Notes: generated by a model from the letters alone, not told the origin. DNA of 33,195 nucleotides from Xylophilus sp. ASV27 (GCF_016428875.1 NZ_JAELTO010000044.1:1-33195); one strand, 5' to 3'. Positions 17,685 through 27,316 are shown, numbered from the stretch's first letter. Numbers and translations are program-made.

Positions 17685-18332
17685 TCAGCCCTGCGGCAGC
17701 TCCGGCAGGTCGCGCAGGTCCTGCGCGAAGCCTTCCAGTGCGGCTTCGATGCGCGTGATGCGGCGGCCAAACAGGTTGTAGGCCAGCACCGCGGGAATGG
17801 CCACGGCCAGGCCTGCAGCCGTCATCACCAGCGCCTCGCCCACCGGGCCGGCGATGCGCTCGATGGTGATCTGGCCGGCGCCGGCGATATCGACCAGCGC
17901 ATGGTGAATGCCCCAGACCGTGCCCAGCAGGCCGACGAACGGCGCAATCGCACCCACCGTGGCCAGCAGCACCTGGCCGAACTGCAAGCGGCCCAGGACC
18001 GCATGCAGGGCATCGCGCAGCACCCGGGTGCGCCGTTGCGCACGGTCGCCCGCGCCCGCCAGCCCGGCTGTGGCCGGCAGCGGCGCCAGGGCGGCCAGGA
18101 AGGGCGTGACCAGCGCATGCCGGTCGAAGGCCGCCACGGCATGCCGCGCGTCCGCCAGCGACCGCGCCTGCCAGAAGGCGGCGGTGCCGCGCGCCACGTC
18201 GGCCACGGCGCGCTGCAGCAGCCAGAGCTTCCAGGCGATCACCACCCAGCTCGCCACCGACAGCAGCAGCAGTCCGAGCGCGACGCTGCGCGAAACCGCA
18301 TCCCCTTCGACCAGGAAGCGCGCCGCGTTCAT
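17685..18332 (-). CDS. exbB: ExbB/TolQ/MotA-family proton channel protein
   Basis: Membrane motor subunit paired with the downstream ExbD. From the ATG at 18332 the product has 215 residues and begins MNAARFLVEGDAVSRSVALG. It has a first membrane segment near residue 20 (LLLLSVASWVVIAWKLWLL) and two more around 120-180. The MotA/ExbB signature is visible in LLATVGAIAPFVGLLGTVWG and VGEALVMTAAGLAVAIPAVL. The frame is open further upstream through dapB, but that part is dapB antiframe. It lies 8 bp after the dapB stop, so translational coupling is likely. Confidence 0.92.
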   Translation of the reverse strand: MNAARFLVEGDAVSRSVALGLLLLSVASWVVIAWKLWLLQRAVADVARGTAAFWQARSLADARHAVAAFDRHALVTPFLAALAPLPATAGLAGAGDRAQRRTRVLRDALHAVLGRLQFGQVLLATVGAIAPFVGLLGTVWGIHHALVDIAGAGQITIERIAGPVGEALVMTAAGLAVAIPAVLAYNLFGRRITRIEAALEGFAQDLRDLPELPQG

Positions 18333-18340
18333 CGCAGCGT

Positions 18341-19174
18341 TCAGGCGTTCAGGCCCAGAACGTCGAACATGTCGTAGAGCCCGGGCTTCCTGCCCGCGAG
18401 GAAGCGCACCGCGCGCAGGCTGCCCTGGGCATAGCCGGCGCGGCTGGAGGACTTGTGCGCGATCTCGATGCGCTCGCCGGTGCCGGCGAACAGCACGGTG
18501 TGGTCGCCCACGATGTCGCCGCCGCGGATGGTGGCAAAGCCGATGCTGGAGGGATCGCGCTCGCCGGTGACGCCCTCGCGCGCATAGACCGCGCACTCGT
18601 CGAGCGAGCGGCCAAGCGCCGCGGCTATGACCTCGCCCATCTTCAGCGCCGTGCCCGAGGGCGCGTCCACCTTGTGCCGGTGGTGGGCCTCGACGATCTC
18701 GATGTCATAGCCGGTGGACAGCGCCTTGGCGGCCATCTCCAGCAGCTTGAGCGTGACGTTCACGCCCACGCTCATGTTGGGCGCCATGACGATGGGGATG
18801 TCGCGCGCGGCGGATTCGATGTCCGCCTTCTGGGCCGCCGTGAAGCCCGTGGTGCCGATGACCAGGGCCACGCCGCGCTCGCGGCAGGCCGCGAGGTGGG
18901 CCATGGTGCCCTCCGGACGCGTGAAATCGATCAGGGTCTGCGCGCCGGCCACGCCGCTGGAAGGGTCCGCGGTGATCGGCACGCCGCTGGCGACGCCCAG
19001 GAAGGCGGACGCATCCGAGCCGATGGCCGGGCTGGCGGCGATGTCCAGCGCGCCGGCCAGCACGCAGTCGTCGGAGGCGCGCACCGCCTCGATCAGCATG
19101 CGGCCCATGCGGCCGGAGGCGCCGGCGATGGCCACGCGGTGCCGGGCGGCGGAAGAGGAAGACGTATCGCTCAT
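18341..19174 (-). CDS. dapB: 4-hydroxy-tetrahydrodipicolinate reductase
   Basis: Reduces hydroxytetrahydrodipicolinate with NAD(P)H on the path to diaminopimelate and lysine. The 277-residue protein has the nucleotide-binding GASGRMGR at residues 18-25 and the catalytic [20 protein letters not shown] in the second half. Between them lie [20 protein letters not shown] and [16 protein letters not shown]. The start at 19174 is the only ATG that gives a family-like N-terminus. It follows bamE after 53 bp and precedes exbB by 8 bp. Its presence in an envelope-related run (bamE, exbBD, lptE) fits the peptidoglycan role of diaminopimelate. Confidence 0.97.
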   Translation of the reverse strand: MSDTSSSSAARHRVAIAGASGRMGRMLIEAVRASDDCVLAGALDIAASPAIGSDASAFLGVASGVPITADPSSGVAGAQTLIDFTRPEGTMAHLAACRERGVALVIGTTGFTAAQKADIESAARDIPIVMAPNMSVGVNVTLKLLEMAAKALSTGYDIEIVEAHHRHKVDAPSGTALKMGEVIAAALGRSLDECAVYAREGVTGERDPSSIGFATIRGGDIVGDHTVLFAGTGERIEIAHKSSSRAGYAQGSLRAVRFLAGRKPGLYDMFDVLGLNA

Positions 19175-19227
19175 GCGGATGGCATCAGGAAAATAAGGAA
19201 CACATGTGCCGCCGCGGCACCAGGCCG

Positions 19228-19794
19228 TCAGCGCCCGCTGGCGGGGCCTTCGAGCGGGGGATAGCTCTTGGGCAGCGCCGGCTCGGCGGCCTGGGACGTG
19301 GCCGCTTCGGGCGGCGGCACGGGACTGGCGGGGAAGCGGCTGAGCTGCTCCTGCGTCGCCTCCAGCACCGGCACCTTGCCGCTGGCCCGGTTGCGGGTAT
19401 CGAGCTTGGCGACGAACTCGGCCTCGCTCGGCATCTCGTCGCCTTCGAAGTGGTCGAGCAGGTCGTCCTTGAAGAACACGGTCAGGCGGCGCGCCTGCGG
19501 CTCGACGTTGGGGCGCTTGATGGTGAAGACGTAGTCCCAGCGGTTCGCATGGAAGATGCTGGTCAGCAGCGGCGTGCCCAGCACCTCGCGCACCTGCAGG
19601 CGGCTCATGCCCTTCTGCAATGCCGCCACCTGTTCCTTGGAAACGAAGTTGCCCTGCACGATCTCGATCTTGTAGGGTGTCACCATGCTGGCAATGCGGT
19701 TGCTGGCACCATCGACCGAGCCACAGGCCGGCAGCAGGGCGCACAGGGCGACGACGGCGCCGGCCAGGGCGCCGCTGCGGAGGAGTTCGGGCAT
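19228..19794 (-). CDS. bamE: Outer membrane protein assembly factor BamE
   Basis: Lipoprotein of the BAM complex that folds barrel proteins into the outer membrane. The 188-residue protein has a signal peptide with lipobox LPAC (Cys24), followed by the SmpA/OmlA domain: [40 protein letters not shown] and the strand [13 protein letters not shown]. It is longer than E. coli BamE (113) because of a Pro/Ala-rich C-terminal tail. It is transcribed divergently from fur, a common pairing in beta-proteobacteria. Confidence 0.95.
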   Translation of the reverse strand: MPELLRSGALAGAVVALCALLPACGSVDGASNRIASMVTPYKIEIVQGNFVSKEQVAALQKGMSRLQVREVLGTPLLTSIFHANRWDYVFTIKRPNVEPQARRLTVFFKDDLLDHFEGDEMPSEAEFVAKLDTRNRASGKVPVLEATQEQLSRFPASPVPPPEAATSQAAEPALPKSYPPLEGPASGR

Positions 19795-19830
19795 GGGAAG
19801 GAACGCTGGCGATATGATCGGCCGATTGTA

Positions 19831-19850
19831 GCGGCAGGCCTTTCTGCCGC
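19831..19850 (+). promoter_or_regulatory. Hairpin in the fur leader
   Basis: A perfect 7-bp stem GCGGCAG/CTGCCGC with a 6-nt loop lies between the divergent bamE and fur genes, 42 nt upstream of the fur start codon. It is more likely in the fur mRNA leader than an operator. No clear Fur box was recognised in this 98-bp gap. Confidence 0.35.
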
Positions 19851-19892
19851 CGCCCCGCTCACCCGCAGCGGCAGCCCCGGAGAATCCAGCCC

Positions 19893-20321
19893 ATGCCCAA
19901 CAACATCGAAGACCTCAAGAGCACCGGTCTGAAGGCCACCTTGCCGCGCCTGAAGATTCTGGAGATCTTCCAGAAGGGCAAGCAGCGCCACATGACGGCC
20001 GAGGACGTGTTCCGGGTGCTGCTGGAGGAGCGCTCCGACATCGGCCTGGCCACGGTCTACCGGGTGCTGACCCAGTTCGAGCAGGCCGGCATCCTGAGCC
20101 GCCGCCATTTCGAGAGCGGCAAGGCGGTGTACGAACTCAACGAGGGCTCGCACCACGACCACTTCGTCTGCACCAGTTGCGGCAAGGTCGAGGAGTTCTA
20201 CGACGCCGAGATCGAGAAGCGCCAGCTCGCCGTGGCCAAGGCCATGGGCTGGCAGATGCAGGACCACGCGATGGCGCTGTACGGCCTGTGCGCCGACTGC
20301 ATCAAGCCGGCGAAGGGCTAG
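19893..20321 (+). CDS. fur: Ferric uptake regulator
   Basis: Iron-responsive DNA-binding repressor. The 142-residue protein starts [20 protein letters not shown], a typical beta-proteobacterial Fur N-terminus, with the winged helix including [20 protein letters not shown]. Metal-binding residues are visible in HHDH (87-90), Cys93/Cys96 (CTSC) and Cys133/Cys136 (CADC). It ends 16 bp from the convergent hprK. Confidence 0.98.
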   Translation: MPNNIEDLKSTGLKATLPRLKILEIFQKGKQRHMTAEDVFRVLLEERSDIGLATVYRVLTQFEQAGILSRRHFESGKAVYELNEGSHHDHFVCTSCGKVEEFYDAEIEKRQLAVAKAMGWQMQDHAMALYGLCADCIKPAKG

Positions 20322-20337
20322 AAGACCGGCTGGCGGG

Positions 20338-21294
20338 CTAGGAGTCGCCGCCGCGCTCCATGGCGCGCTGGTGGCGCTCCACGAATTCCTGGTAGGTGTC
20401 GATGCCGCGCAGCTGCAGGATGGTGTTGCGCACCGCGGCCTCGACCAGCACGGCGATGTTGCGGCCGGCCACCACCTGGATCACGGCCTTGCGCACCGGC
20501 ACGCCCAGCACGTCCTGGGTCAGCGGCTCGTGCGGCAGCCGCTCGTACTCGCGCTCCATGGTCTCGCGCCGCACCAGGTGCACGATCAGCTTGAGCCGCA
20601 TCTTGCGGCGCACCGCCGTCTCGCCAAAGATCGCGCGGATGTCCAGCAGGCCGATGCCGCGCACCTCCAGCAGGTTCTGCAGCAGTTCGGGGCAGCGACC
20701 CTCGATGGTGGCCTGGTTGATGCGGAACAGGTCCACCGCGTCGTCTGCCACCAGGCCGTTGCCGCGGGAGATCAGCTCCAGCCCGAGCTCGCTTTTGCCC
20801 AGGCCCGATTCGCCCGTGATCATCACGCCCAGGCCCAGGATGTCCATGAACACACCGTGCATGGTGACCCGGTCGGCGAAGTGCTTGGACAGGTAGGCAC
20901 GCAGCACGTCGATGACGAAGGCCGCGGACTCGTGCGTCGTGAACATCGGAATCTGCGCCCGCTCGCACATGGACACCAGCGCGTCCGGCGCGGTCTGGCC
21001 GTCGGTCAGGATCAGCACCGGCGGCTCCAGCGTGACGATGCGGGCAATGCGCCGCGCACAGTCCTCGGGCGTGGCATTGGTGAGGTAGGCGACCTCGCGC
21101 TCGCCCAGTATCTGCACCCGGTAGGGATGGATGTAGTTGAGGTAGCCCACCAAGTCGGCCCCGGAGCGCGCGGCGGTGACGGCCACGGCCTCGAAGCTGC
21201 GCTCGGACGCGCCCAGTCCTGCTACCCACTCCCAGCGCAGCGAGGAGCGGAACTCCTCGAACAGCGCGTCGGCACTGACGACGGTGGGCTTCAC
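20338..21294 (-). CDS. hprK: HPr kinase/phosphorylase
   Basis: Phosphorylates and dephosphorylates a serine of HPr-like proteins. From the GTG at 21294 the product has 318 residues ([20 protein letters not shown]). It has the Walker A loop GESGLGKS at residues 161-168 and, later, the family segment [20 protein letters not shown]. In beta-proteobacteria HprK works with the regulatory, non-sugar PTS (PTS-Ntr), which fits the ptsN gene ending 14 bp upstream. I chose GTG because no in-frame ATG precedes the conserved N-terminus. Confidence 0.95.
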   Translation of the reverse strand: MKPTVVSADALFEEFRSSLRWEWVAGLGASERSFEAVAVTAARSGADLVGYLNYIHPYRVQILGEREVAYLTNATPEDCARRIARIVTLEPPVLILTDGQTAPDALVSMCERAQIPMFTTHESAAFVIDVLRAYLSKHFADRVTMHGVFMDILGLGVMITGESGLGKSELGLELISRGNGLVADDAVDLFRINQATIEGRCPELLQNLLEVRGIGLLDIRAIFGETAVRRKMRLKLIVHLVRRETMEREYERLPHEPLTQDVLGVPVRKAVIQVVAGRNIAVLVEAAVRNTILQLRGIDTYQEFVERHQRAMERGGDS

Positions 21295-21308
21295 GCAGGT
21301 GCGGGCCG

Positions 21309-21776
21309 CTAGGCCGGCTGGGTGGATTGCCAGCCGGCAATGGTGGCGTGCAGGACGCCGGCGTCGGTGCAGGTCTTGATCTTCTCGCGCAGGGGGGCGT
21401 CGCTGAGCAACTCGGCGATCTCCGAGAGGATCTCCAGGTGCTTCTGGGTGGCGGCCTCGGGTACGAGCAGGAAGATCAGCAGGGCGACAGGGCGCTCGTC
21501 CGGCGCATCGAAACCAATCGGCTGCGCCAGTTGGAAGACGGCCGCCATGGGAGCCTTGAGCCCCTTGATGCGGCCATGCGGGATGGCCACGCCATGCCCC
21601 AGTCCGGTGGACCCGAGCCGTTCGCGGGCGAAGAGGCTGTCGGTGATGAGCGCACGGCTCAGGCCATGCAGTTCTTCGAACAGCAGTCCGGCCTCTTCGA
21701 ATGCACGCTTCTTGCTGGTGGCATCGACGCTCACGAGCACCTGAGCGGCCGGCAGAATGGAGGCTAGACGGTTCAT
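21309..21776 (-). CDS. ptsN: PTS IIA-like nitrogen-regulatory protein PtsN
   Basis: EIIA-Ntr, the terminal phosphoacceptor of the nitrogen PTS, which regulates potassium transport and stress responses in other proteobacteria. The 155-residue protein has the phosphorylatable histidine in [12 protein letters not shown] (His67) and the IIA segments [20 protein letters not shown] and [20 protein letters not shown]. It lies between hpf and hprK in the usual beta-proteobacterial order. The potassium transporter kup is elsewhere in the same window, but a functional link is only a guess. Confidence 0.95.
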   Translation of the reverse strand: MNRLASILPAAQVLVSVDATSKKRAFEEAGLLFEELHGLSRALITDSLFARERLGSTGLGHGVAIPHGRIKGLKAPMAAVFQLAQPIGFDAPDERPVALLIFLLVPEAATQKHLEILSEIAELLSDAPLREKIKTCTDAGVLHATIAGWQSTQPA

Positions 21777-21880
21777 AGTGGTGAGGGCGGATTATGCACC
21801 TTGCGATGCAACAATCCACCCCCAGGGGCCACGGCGGCTGGCGCGTACGCGCAACAGTCCGGCCGGCCCCGGCAAGCGCT

Positions 21881-22210
21881 CTACATCAGGCGCTTGGAGG
21901 GCTCGTGGTGGTGGTCCTGCAGGCGGTCCTTGTGGCGGACGACCTGGCGGTCGAGCTTGTCGAACAGTTCATCCACCGCAGCGTAAAGATCGGCATGCGC
22001 GCACTCCGCGAACATGGTGTTGCCTTTGACGTTGATGTTGCACTCGGCGCGCTGACGGCGCTGTTTCTCCTTCTGCTTCTCGACCGTGAGCAGGACCCGC
22101 ACGTCGACCACTTGGTCGAAGTGGCGTGTGATCCGGTCCATCTTGGCCGTGACGTAGTTGTGCAGCGCAGGGGTGACATCGAGGTGATGGCCGCTGATCG
22201 TCAAGTTCAT
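21881..22210 (-). CDS. hpf: Ribosome hibernation-promoting factor
   Basis: Binds the 30S subunit and promotes inactive ribosome dimers or stabilises idle ribosomes. The 109-residue protein begins [20 protein letters not shown] with the HPF/YfiA core, including [20 protein letters not shown], and ends in a histidine-rich tail [17 protein letters not shown] lies 6 nt before the ATG at 22210. In many proteobacteria rpoN precedes hpf; here the 447 bp upstream contain no rpoN and the next gene is the divergent corA. Confidence 0.94.
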   Translation of the reverse strand: MNLTISGHHLDVTPALHNYVTAKMDRITRHFDQVVDVRVLLTVEKQKEKQRRQRAECNINVKGNTMFAECAHADLYAAVDELFDKLDRQVVRHKDRLQDHHHEPSKRLM

Positions 22211-22657
22211 GAATAACCTCCTGGAAAAGCTCCGGTTGGAAATACCGCCCCGTTGCGGGGCAGCGCGAACGCATGTTTTTTTCGGCTTGGGTTCACTATG
22301 CGCCGGCCCTGCGGCGAATGCAATCGGGCCCGCCGTGCATGTCGCCGGTTTGGCTCGCAACCCTTTGATTCCATTGATATTTTCCGACCGGAACGGGATG
22401 TAAAAGTGCGCAGCAGCGCGCAAAACCCCAGCCCCATGGAGGGCCATCGCGGCGCCACGCTTGCGCGCGGTTGGGAAGCCTGCGCCGCACAGCCTGGCAT
22501 GGTGCGGTGCGATAATTTCGCGCTATCATTTTTTTGGAAGAGCGCCCTGGAGCCCTCCCCCAGTCGGTAGCTTTCAGGCCCGCGGCGCATCGTGCACCGG
22601 GTGCTGAAAGCCAGCCCCTCTCCGCTTGCCGATGCCCCACTCCCACGGGAATGCTCC
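22211..22657. promoter_or_regulatory. Divergent intergenic region hpf/corA
   Basis: This 447-bp stretch has no supported gene. It should contain the promoters of hpf (minus) and corA (plus). An A/T-rich patch near 22510-22545 with TATCAT (22524-22529) followed by a T run could be a corA promoter. A stem-loop lies just before corA (separate entry). No sigma-54-type promoter was recognised. Confidence 0.4.
22570..22611 (+). promoter_or_regulatory. Long hairpin in the corA leader
   Basis: GCTTTCAG at 22570-22577 pairs perfectly with CTGAAAGC at 22604-22611. Inside it CCCG/CGGG can extend the stem across a small bulge. It ends 46 nt before the corA start codon, so it lies in the leader mRNA and could influence expression, for example as a magnesium-responsive leader. 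No known riboswitch was recognised. Confidence 0.4.
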
Positions 22658-23644
22658 ATGCTCAACATCTTCTCGCTCGTCAACGGTCGCCTGGTCCAGG
22701 AAGAGATCGAATCCCTCGAAGAACTGACCCGATTCCAGCCGATCTGGGTCGATCTGGAGGCGCCCACGCCGGAGGAAAAGCGCTGGATCAAGCAGCACTA
22801 CGCGCTGTCCATTCCGGAGAACGCCACGGGCGAGGACATCGAGGAGTCGGCGCGCTTCTACGAGGAGGACAACGGCGACCTGCATGTGCGCAGCGACTTC
22901 CTGATCGCCGATGACGTCGAGCCGCGCTCGGTCCGCGTGGCCTTCATCCTGAACCAGCACAACAGCGGCAACCGCAGCCGCGGCGTGCTGTTCAGCATCC
23001 ACGACGAGGACGTGCCGACCTTTCGCCTGCTGCGCATGCGCGCGCGCCGCGCCCCCGGGCTGATCGAGGATGCCAAGGACGTGCTGCTCAAGCTGTTCGA
23101 CGCGGATGCCGAGTACTCCGCCGATACGCTGGAGGACATCTACGACGAACTGGAGAAGTCCAGCACCATGGTGCTGTCGGGCGACGTGACCGATGCGCTG
23201 GCCAGCGAGGTGCTGAGCGCCATCGCACGGCAGGAGGACCTGAACGGCCGCATCCGCCGCAACGTGATGGACACGCGCCGCGCGGTGAGCTTCATGATGC
23301 GCAGCCGCATGCTCAACGCCGAGCAGTTCGAGGAGGCGCGCCAGATCCTGCGCGACATCGAGTCGCTGGACAACCACACCGCCTTCCTGTTCGACAAGAT
23401 CAACTTCCTGATGGACGCCACGGTCGGCTTCATCAACATCAACCAGAACAAGATCATCAAGATCTTCTCGGTGGCCAGCGTGGCGCTGCTGCCGCCCACG
23501 CTGATCGCGAGCATCTACGGCATGAACTTCAAGTTCATGCCGGAGCTGGACTGGGCCTGGGGCTACCCGTATGTGCTGGGGCTGATGGTGGCCAGCGCGG
23601 TGGTGCCAATGTGGTACTTCCGCCGGCGCGGCTGGCTCGGGTAG
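22658..23644 (+). CDS. corA: Magnesium/cobalt transport protein CorA
   Basis: Pentameric inner-membrane channel for Mg2+ (and Co2+). From ATG 22658 the product has 328 residues, starting MLNIFSLVNGRLVQEEIESL. The large cytoplasmic domain is acidic and helical. It ends with two membrane segments, separated by the signature YGMN (Gly288-Met289-Asn290), followed by FKFMPELDWAWGYPYVLGLM and the basic tail RRRGWLG. The in-frame upstream ATG at 22592 lies inside the leader hairpin and gives no family-like residues, so it is rejected. It converges on fadD with a dispersed repeat between. Confidence 0.95.
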   Translation: MLNIFSLVNGRLVQEEIESLEELTRFQPIWVDLEAPTPEEKRWIKQHYALSIPENATGEDIEESARFYEEDNGDLHVRSDFLIADDVEPRSVRVAFILNQHNSGNRSRGVLFSIHDEDVPTFRLLRMRARRAPGLIEDAKDVLLKLFDADAEYSADTLEDIYDELEKSSTMVLSGDVTDALASEVLSAIARQEDLNGRIRRNVMDTRRAVSFMMRSRMLNAEQFEEARQILRDIESLDNHTAFLFDKINFLMDATVGFININQNKIIKIFSVASVALLPPTLIASIYGMNFKFMPELDWAWGYPYVLGLMVASAVVPMWYFRRRGWLG

Positions 23645-23669
23645 CGCGGCCCGGGCGAAAATCGCAAGG

Positions 23670-23725
23670 AAAAAGACCCGAAGCCCAGGCTGCACCCGGG
23701 CTTATTGCTATATATTTAGTAGCAA
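23670..23725 (-). repeat. Dispersed double-hairpin repeat, copy 3
   Basis: On the minus strand: GCTAC-N8-TAGC, then ATAAGCCCGGGTGCAGCCTGGGCTT, then a spacer and TTTTT. It begins at the base after the fadD stop codon (23726-23728). It lies between the convergent corA and fadD and is a good candidate for the fadD terminator. Confidence 0.88.
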
Positions 23726-25399
23726 TTACTTCTTGTCCCGCAGCTCGCGCCGCAGGATCTTGCCGACCGGGGTCTTGGGTAGTTCGGTGCGGAACTCGAC
23801 CACATGCGGCCGCTTGTAGCCGGTCAGGTTGGCGCGGCAGTAATCGAGCACCTGGGCTTCGGTGAGGGCTGGGTCGCTCCTGACGATCACCAGCTTGACG
23901 GTCTCGCCGGTCTTGTCGTCCGGCACGCCGACGGCCGCGCATTCGAGCACGCCCGGCATGCCGGCGACCACGTCCTCGACCTCGTTCGGGTAGACGTTGA
24001 AGCCGCTGACCAGGATCATGTCCTTCTTGCGGTCGACGATGCGGAAGTAGCCGCGCTCGTCGACCACGCCGATGTCGCCGGAGCGCAGGAAGCCGTCGGC
24101 CGTCATGACCTTGGCGGTTTCGTCCGGGCGCTGCCAGTAGCCGGCCATCACCTGCGGGCCGCGGATGGCCACTTCACCGCGCTCGCCCACCGGCACTTCG
24201 TTGCCCTCGTCGTCCAGCAGCTTGATCTCGGTGGAGGGCAGCGGCAGGCCGATGGTGCCGGTGAAGGCGGTGCTGTTGGTCGGGTTGCAGCTGACCGAGG
24301 GCGAGGTCTCCGACAGGCCATAGCCCTCGCAGATGGGACAGCCGGTCTTCTTGAGCCACAGCTCGGCAACGGCCGCCTGCACCGCCATGCCGCCGCCGAC
24401 CGAAATCTTGAGGTGGCTCCAGTCCACCTTGTCGAAGTCGGGGTGGTGGGCCAACCCGTTGAACAGCGTATTGACCGCCGGGAAGCTGTGGAAGCGATGC
24501 CGGGACAGCTCGGCGAGCGTGGCCGCGAGGTCGCGCGGATTGGGGATCAGCACCGTCTTGCCGCCAGTGCGCAGGCTCAGCATCATGTTCACCGTGAAGG
24601 CGAAGATGTGATAGAGCGGCAGCGCGCAGATGGCGGTGGGCTGCTCGCCGGCGGGCACCTTGCCCATGGCCGGCAGGTTCCAGGCCTCCGACTGCAGCAC
24701 GTTGGCGATGATGTTGCGATGCAGCAGCGTCGCGCCCTTGCTCACGCCCGTGGTGCCGCCGGTGTACTGCAGCAGGGCGACGTCGTCGGGGCCGATGGCG
24801 GGCGGCTTGAAGCTGCCGCGCGCGCCCTGCGCGAGGGTGTCGTTGAAGCGCACCGCGCCGGGCAGCCGGTAGGGCGGCACCAGCTTCTTTACGTTGCGCA
24901 CCACGTAGTTGACGATGGCGCCCTTGAGCAGGCCGAGCCGGTCGCCCATGGCGCACAGCACGATGTGCTTGACCGGCGTGGCGGCGATGCACTGTTCGAG
25001 CGTGTGCGCGAAGTTCTCGATGATGACGATGGCCTTGGCGCCGGAGTCCTTCAGCTGGTGCTCAAGCTCGCGCGGCGTGTACAGCGGATTCACGTTCACC
25101 ACCACGAGCCCCGCGCGCAGGACGGCGGCCACGGCCGCCGGGTACTGCGGCACGTTGGGCATCATGATGGCGACGCGGTCCCCCTTGACCAGGCCCAGGC
25201 CCTGCAGGTAGGCCGCGAACCTGCGGCTGGCGCCGTCGGTCTCGGCATAGCTGAGGTCGCGCCCCATGAAGCTGTAGGCGGTGCGTTCGGCATAGCGGCC
25301 GAAGCTCTCCTCCATCAGGTCCACCAGCGAGCGGTACTGCCCGGGGTCGATCTCCGCCGGCACGCCCGCCGGATACTGCGATAGCCAAGTCTTTTCCAT
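23726..25399 (-). CDS. fadD: Long-chain fatty-acid-CoA ligase
   Basis: Activates fatty acids to acyl-CoA with ATP, the entry step of beta-oxidation. The 557-residue protein belongs to the ANL adenylating family. The P-loop-like motif YTGGTTG lies at 212-218 in LLQYTGGTTGVSKGATLLHR. It continues with EGYGLSETSPSVSCNP and GWYW-free C-terminal motifs SGDIGVVDERGYFRIVDRKK and ILVSGFNVYPNEVEDVVAGM. The catalytic lysine region is KTPVGKILRRELRDKK at the end. It starts with MEKTWLSQYPAGVPAEID, typical of proteobacterial FadD, after GAGGAG. A repeat abuts its stop codon. Confidence 0.95.
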   Translation of the reverse strand: MEKTWLSQYPAGVPAEIDPGQYRSLVDLMEESFGRYAERTAYSFMGRDLSYAETDGASRRFAAYLQGLGLVKGDRVAIMMPNVPQYPAAVAAVLRAGLVVVNVNPLYTPRELEHQLKDSGAKAIVIIENFAHTLEQCIAATPVKHIVLCAMGDRLGLLKGAIVNYVVRNVKKLVPPYRLPGAVRFNDTLAQGARGSFKPPAIGPDDVALLQYTGGTTGVSKGATLLHRNIIANVLQSEAWNLPAMGKVPAGEQPTAICALPLYHIFAFTVNMMLSLRTGGKTVLIPNPRDLAATLAELSRHRFHSFPAVNTLFNGLAHHPDFDKVDWSHLKISVGGGMAVQAAVAELWLKKTGCPICEGYGLSETSPSVSCNPTNSTAFTGTIGLPLPSTEIKLLDDEGNEVPVGERGEVAIRGPQVMAGYWQRPDETAKVMTADGFLRSGDIGVVDERGYFRIVDRKKDMILVSGFNVYPNEVEDVVAGMPGVLECAAVGVPDDKTGETVKLVIVRSDPALTEAQVLDYCRANLTGYKRPHVVEFRTELPKTPVGKILRRELRDKK

Positions 25400-25491
25400 G
25401 GGTGCTGCGTCTCCTCAACCGGATGATTGTGGCAGAAAGCACGACCGTTCGAAAATGCTTTTTGCAGCAGTGCGCCCGCGGGCGCAGGCGC

Positions 25492-26976
25492 TCACTCGAT
25501 GGCTTTGGTCATGTCCTCGACCACCTTCTTGGCGTCGCCGAAGACCATCATGGTCTTGTCCATGTAGAACAGCTCGTTGTCCAGGCCGGCGTAGCCCGCG
25601 GCCATGGAGCGCTTGTTCACGATCACCGTCTTGGCCTTGTAGGCTTCGAGGATGGGCATACCGTAGATCGGGCTGCCCTTGGTGTGGGCGGCCGGGTTCA
25701 CCACGTCGTTGGCGCCGAGGATGATGGCCACGTCCGCCTGGCCGAACTCGCTGTTGATGTCCTCCATCTCGAACACCTGGTCGTAGGGCACCTCGGCCTC
25801 GGCCAGCAGCACGTTCATGTGCCCGGGCATGCGCCCGGCCACCGGGTGGATGGCGTACTTGACGGTGACGCCCTTCTCGGTGAGCTTGGCCGCCAGCTCC
25901 TTCACCGCGTGCTGGGCGCGCGCCACGGCCAGGCCGTAGCCGGGCACGATCACCACCGTCTCGGCGTTGGACAGCACGAAGGCGGCATCGTCGGCGCTGC
26001 CGCTCTTGACCGGGCGCTGCTCGCCGCCGCCGGAGGCCGCCGCCGCGGCCTCGCCGCCGAAGCCGCCCAGGATCACGTTGAAGAACGAGCGGTTCATGGC
26101 CTTGCACATGATGTAGCTCAGGATCGCGCCCGAGCTGCCCACCAGCGAGCCGGCAATGATCAGCATGCTGTTGTTCAGGGAAAAGCCGATGCCCGCCGCC
26201 GCCCAGCCCGAGTAGCTGTTGAGCATGCTCACCACCACCGGCATGTCGGCGCCGCCGATCGGGATGATGATCAGCACGCCCATCACGAAGGCCAGCGCCA
26301 GCATGGCGAAGAAGGCCGCCCAGCTCTCGGTGGCGACGAACAGCAGGCCCAGCGCGACGGTGAGCAGGCCCAGCACCAGGTTGAGCATGTGCTGGCCCTT
26401 GAACTGCACCGGCGCGCCCTGGAACAGGCGGAACTTGTACTTGCCCGAGAGCTTGCCGAAGGCGATGACCGAGCCGCTGAAGGTGATGGCGCCGATGGCC
26501 GCGCCCAGGAACAGTTCGAGCCGGTTGCCCGCCGGGATGGGCAGGCGCGCCAGCCCTTCGAGGATCACCATGCCGGCGGCCGTCGGCGCGCCCAGCACGG
26601 CGGGCTCCGGCGACGGCACGATGCCGAAGGCCCAGGGCTCGGCCACCGCCGCCACGGCGATGAACACCGCCGCCAGGCCGATCATGCTGTGCATGAAGGC
26701 GACCAGTTCGGGCATCTTGGTCATCTCCACGCGCTGCGCCATCACCGCGCCGGCCGTGCCGCCGACCAGCAGGCCCAGCAGCACCCAGCCCAGGCCGAGC
26801 GCGCTGCCGGCGAGCGTGACGATCAGCGCCGCCGTGGTCAGCACGGCGATCGCCATGCCGGTCATGCCGAAGACGTTGCCACGGATCGAGGTGGTGGGAT
26901 GGGAGAGGCCCTTCAAGGCCTGGATGAAGCAGACGCTGGCCACGAGGTACAGCAGCGTGACGAGGTTCATGCTCAC
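25492..26976 (-). CDS. pntB: NAD(P) transhydrogenase subunit beta
   Basis: Membrane and NADP(H)-binding subunit of the proton-translocating transhydrogenase, which makes NADPH from NADH using the proton gradient. The 494-residue protein has about eight or nine membrane segments from MNLVTLLYLVASVCFIQALK onward, then the cytosolic domain III with IVPGYGLAVARAQHAVKELA, VAGRMPGHMNVLLAEAEVPY and GANDVVNPAAHTKGSPIYGM. The GTG at 26976 overlaps the pntAb stop (GTGA) and has GAGGGAG at proper distance; ATG 26970 is the alternative. It is the last gene of the pntAa-pntAb-pntB operon. Confidence 0.96.
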   Translation of the reverse strand: MSMNLVTLLYLVASVCFIQALKGLSHPTTSIRGNVFGMTGMAIAVLTTAALIVTLAGSALGLGWVLLGLLVGGTAGAVMAQRVEMTKMPELVAFMHSMIGLAAVFIAVAAVAEPWAFGIVPSPEPAVLGAPTAAGMVILEGLARLPIPAGNRLELFLGAAIGAITFSGSVIAFGKLSGKYKFRLFQGAPVQFKGQHMLNLVLGLLTVALGLLFVATESWAAFFAMLALAFVMGVLIIIPIGGADMPVVVSMLNSYSGWAAAGIGFSLNNSMLIIAGSLVGSSGAILSYIMCKAMNRSFFNVILGGFGGEAAAAASGGGEQRPVKSGSADDAAFVLSNAETVVIVPGYGLAVARAQHAVKELAAKLTEKGVTVKYAIHPVAGRMPGHMNVLLAEAEVPYDQVFEMEDINSEFGQADVAIILGANDVVNPAAHTKGSPIYGMPILEAYKAKTVIVNKRSMAAGYAGLDNELFYMDKTMMVFGDAKKVVEDMTKAIE

Positions 26977-27299
26977 TTGGCGGCTCCCTCATCAGCCTTC
27001 GGTGCGGCCTTCTTGTCCTTCTTGCGGAACATCTCCAGCATGCGCCGGGTGACCAGGAAGCCGCCGAAGACGTTGACCGCGGCCAGCGCCACGGCCAGCA
27101 CGCCCATGGTCTTGCCCAGCGGCGTGGTGGTGAGCGCGGCGGCCAGCATGGCGCCGACGATGACGATGGCCGAGATGGCATTGGTCACCGCCATCAGCGG
27201 CGTGTGCAGCGCGGGCGTGACGGTCCAGACCACGTGGTAGCCGACGTAGATCGCCAGCACGAAGATGATCAGGTTGGTGAGGGTGTGGGAGATTTCCAT
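26973..27299 (-). CDS. pntAb: NAD(P) transhydrogenase subunit alpha part 2
   Basis: Small membrane subunit of the three-gene transhydrogenase, corresponding to the C-terminal membrane segments of E. coli PntA. The 108-residue protein has three or four hydrophobic helices, with HTLTNLIIFVLAIYVGYHVV at the start and LMAVTNAISAIVIVGAMLAA in the middle, and a Lys/Ala-rich tail. AGAGGA lies before the ATG. It overlaps the start of pntB and begins 17 bp after the pntAa stop. Confidence 0.95.
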   Translation of the reverse strand: MEISHTLTNLIIFVLAIYVGYHVVWTVTPALHTPLMAVTNAISAIVIVGAMLAAALTTTPLGKTMGVLAVALAAVNVFGGFLVTRRMLEMFRKKDKKAAPKADEGAAK

Positions 27300-27316
27300 G
27301 GCGGTCCTCTTGCGCT

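Noticed and set aside
14349-18377. Very long plus-strand open frame (over 1300 codons) opposite leuS, exbD and exbB
   Set aside because: It is a mirror frame in GC-rich DNA; its translation is rich in His, Arg, Gln and Gly with no domain, while the opposite strand encodes well-known proteins.
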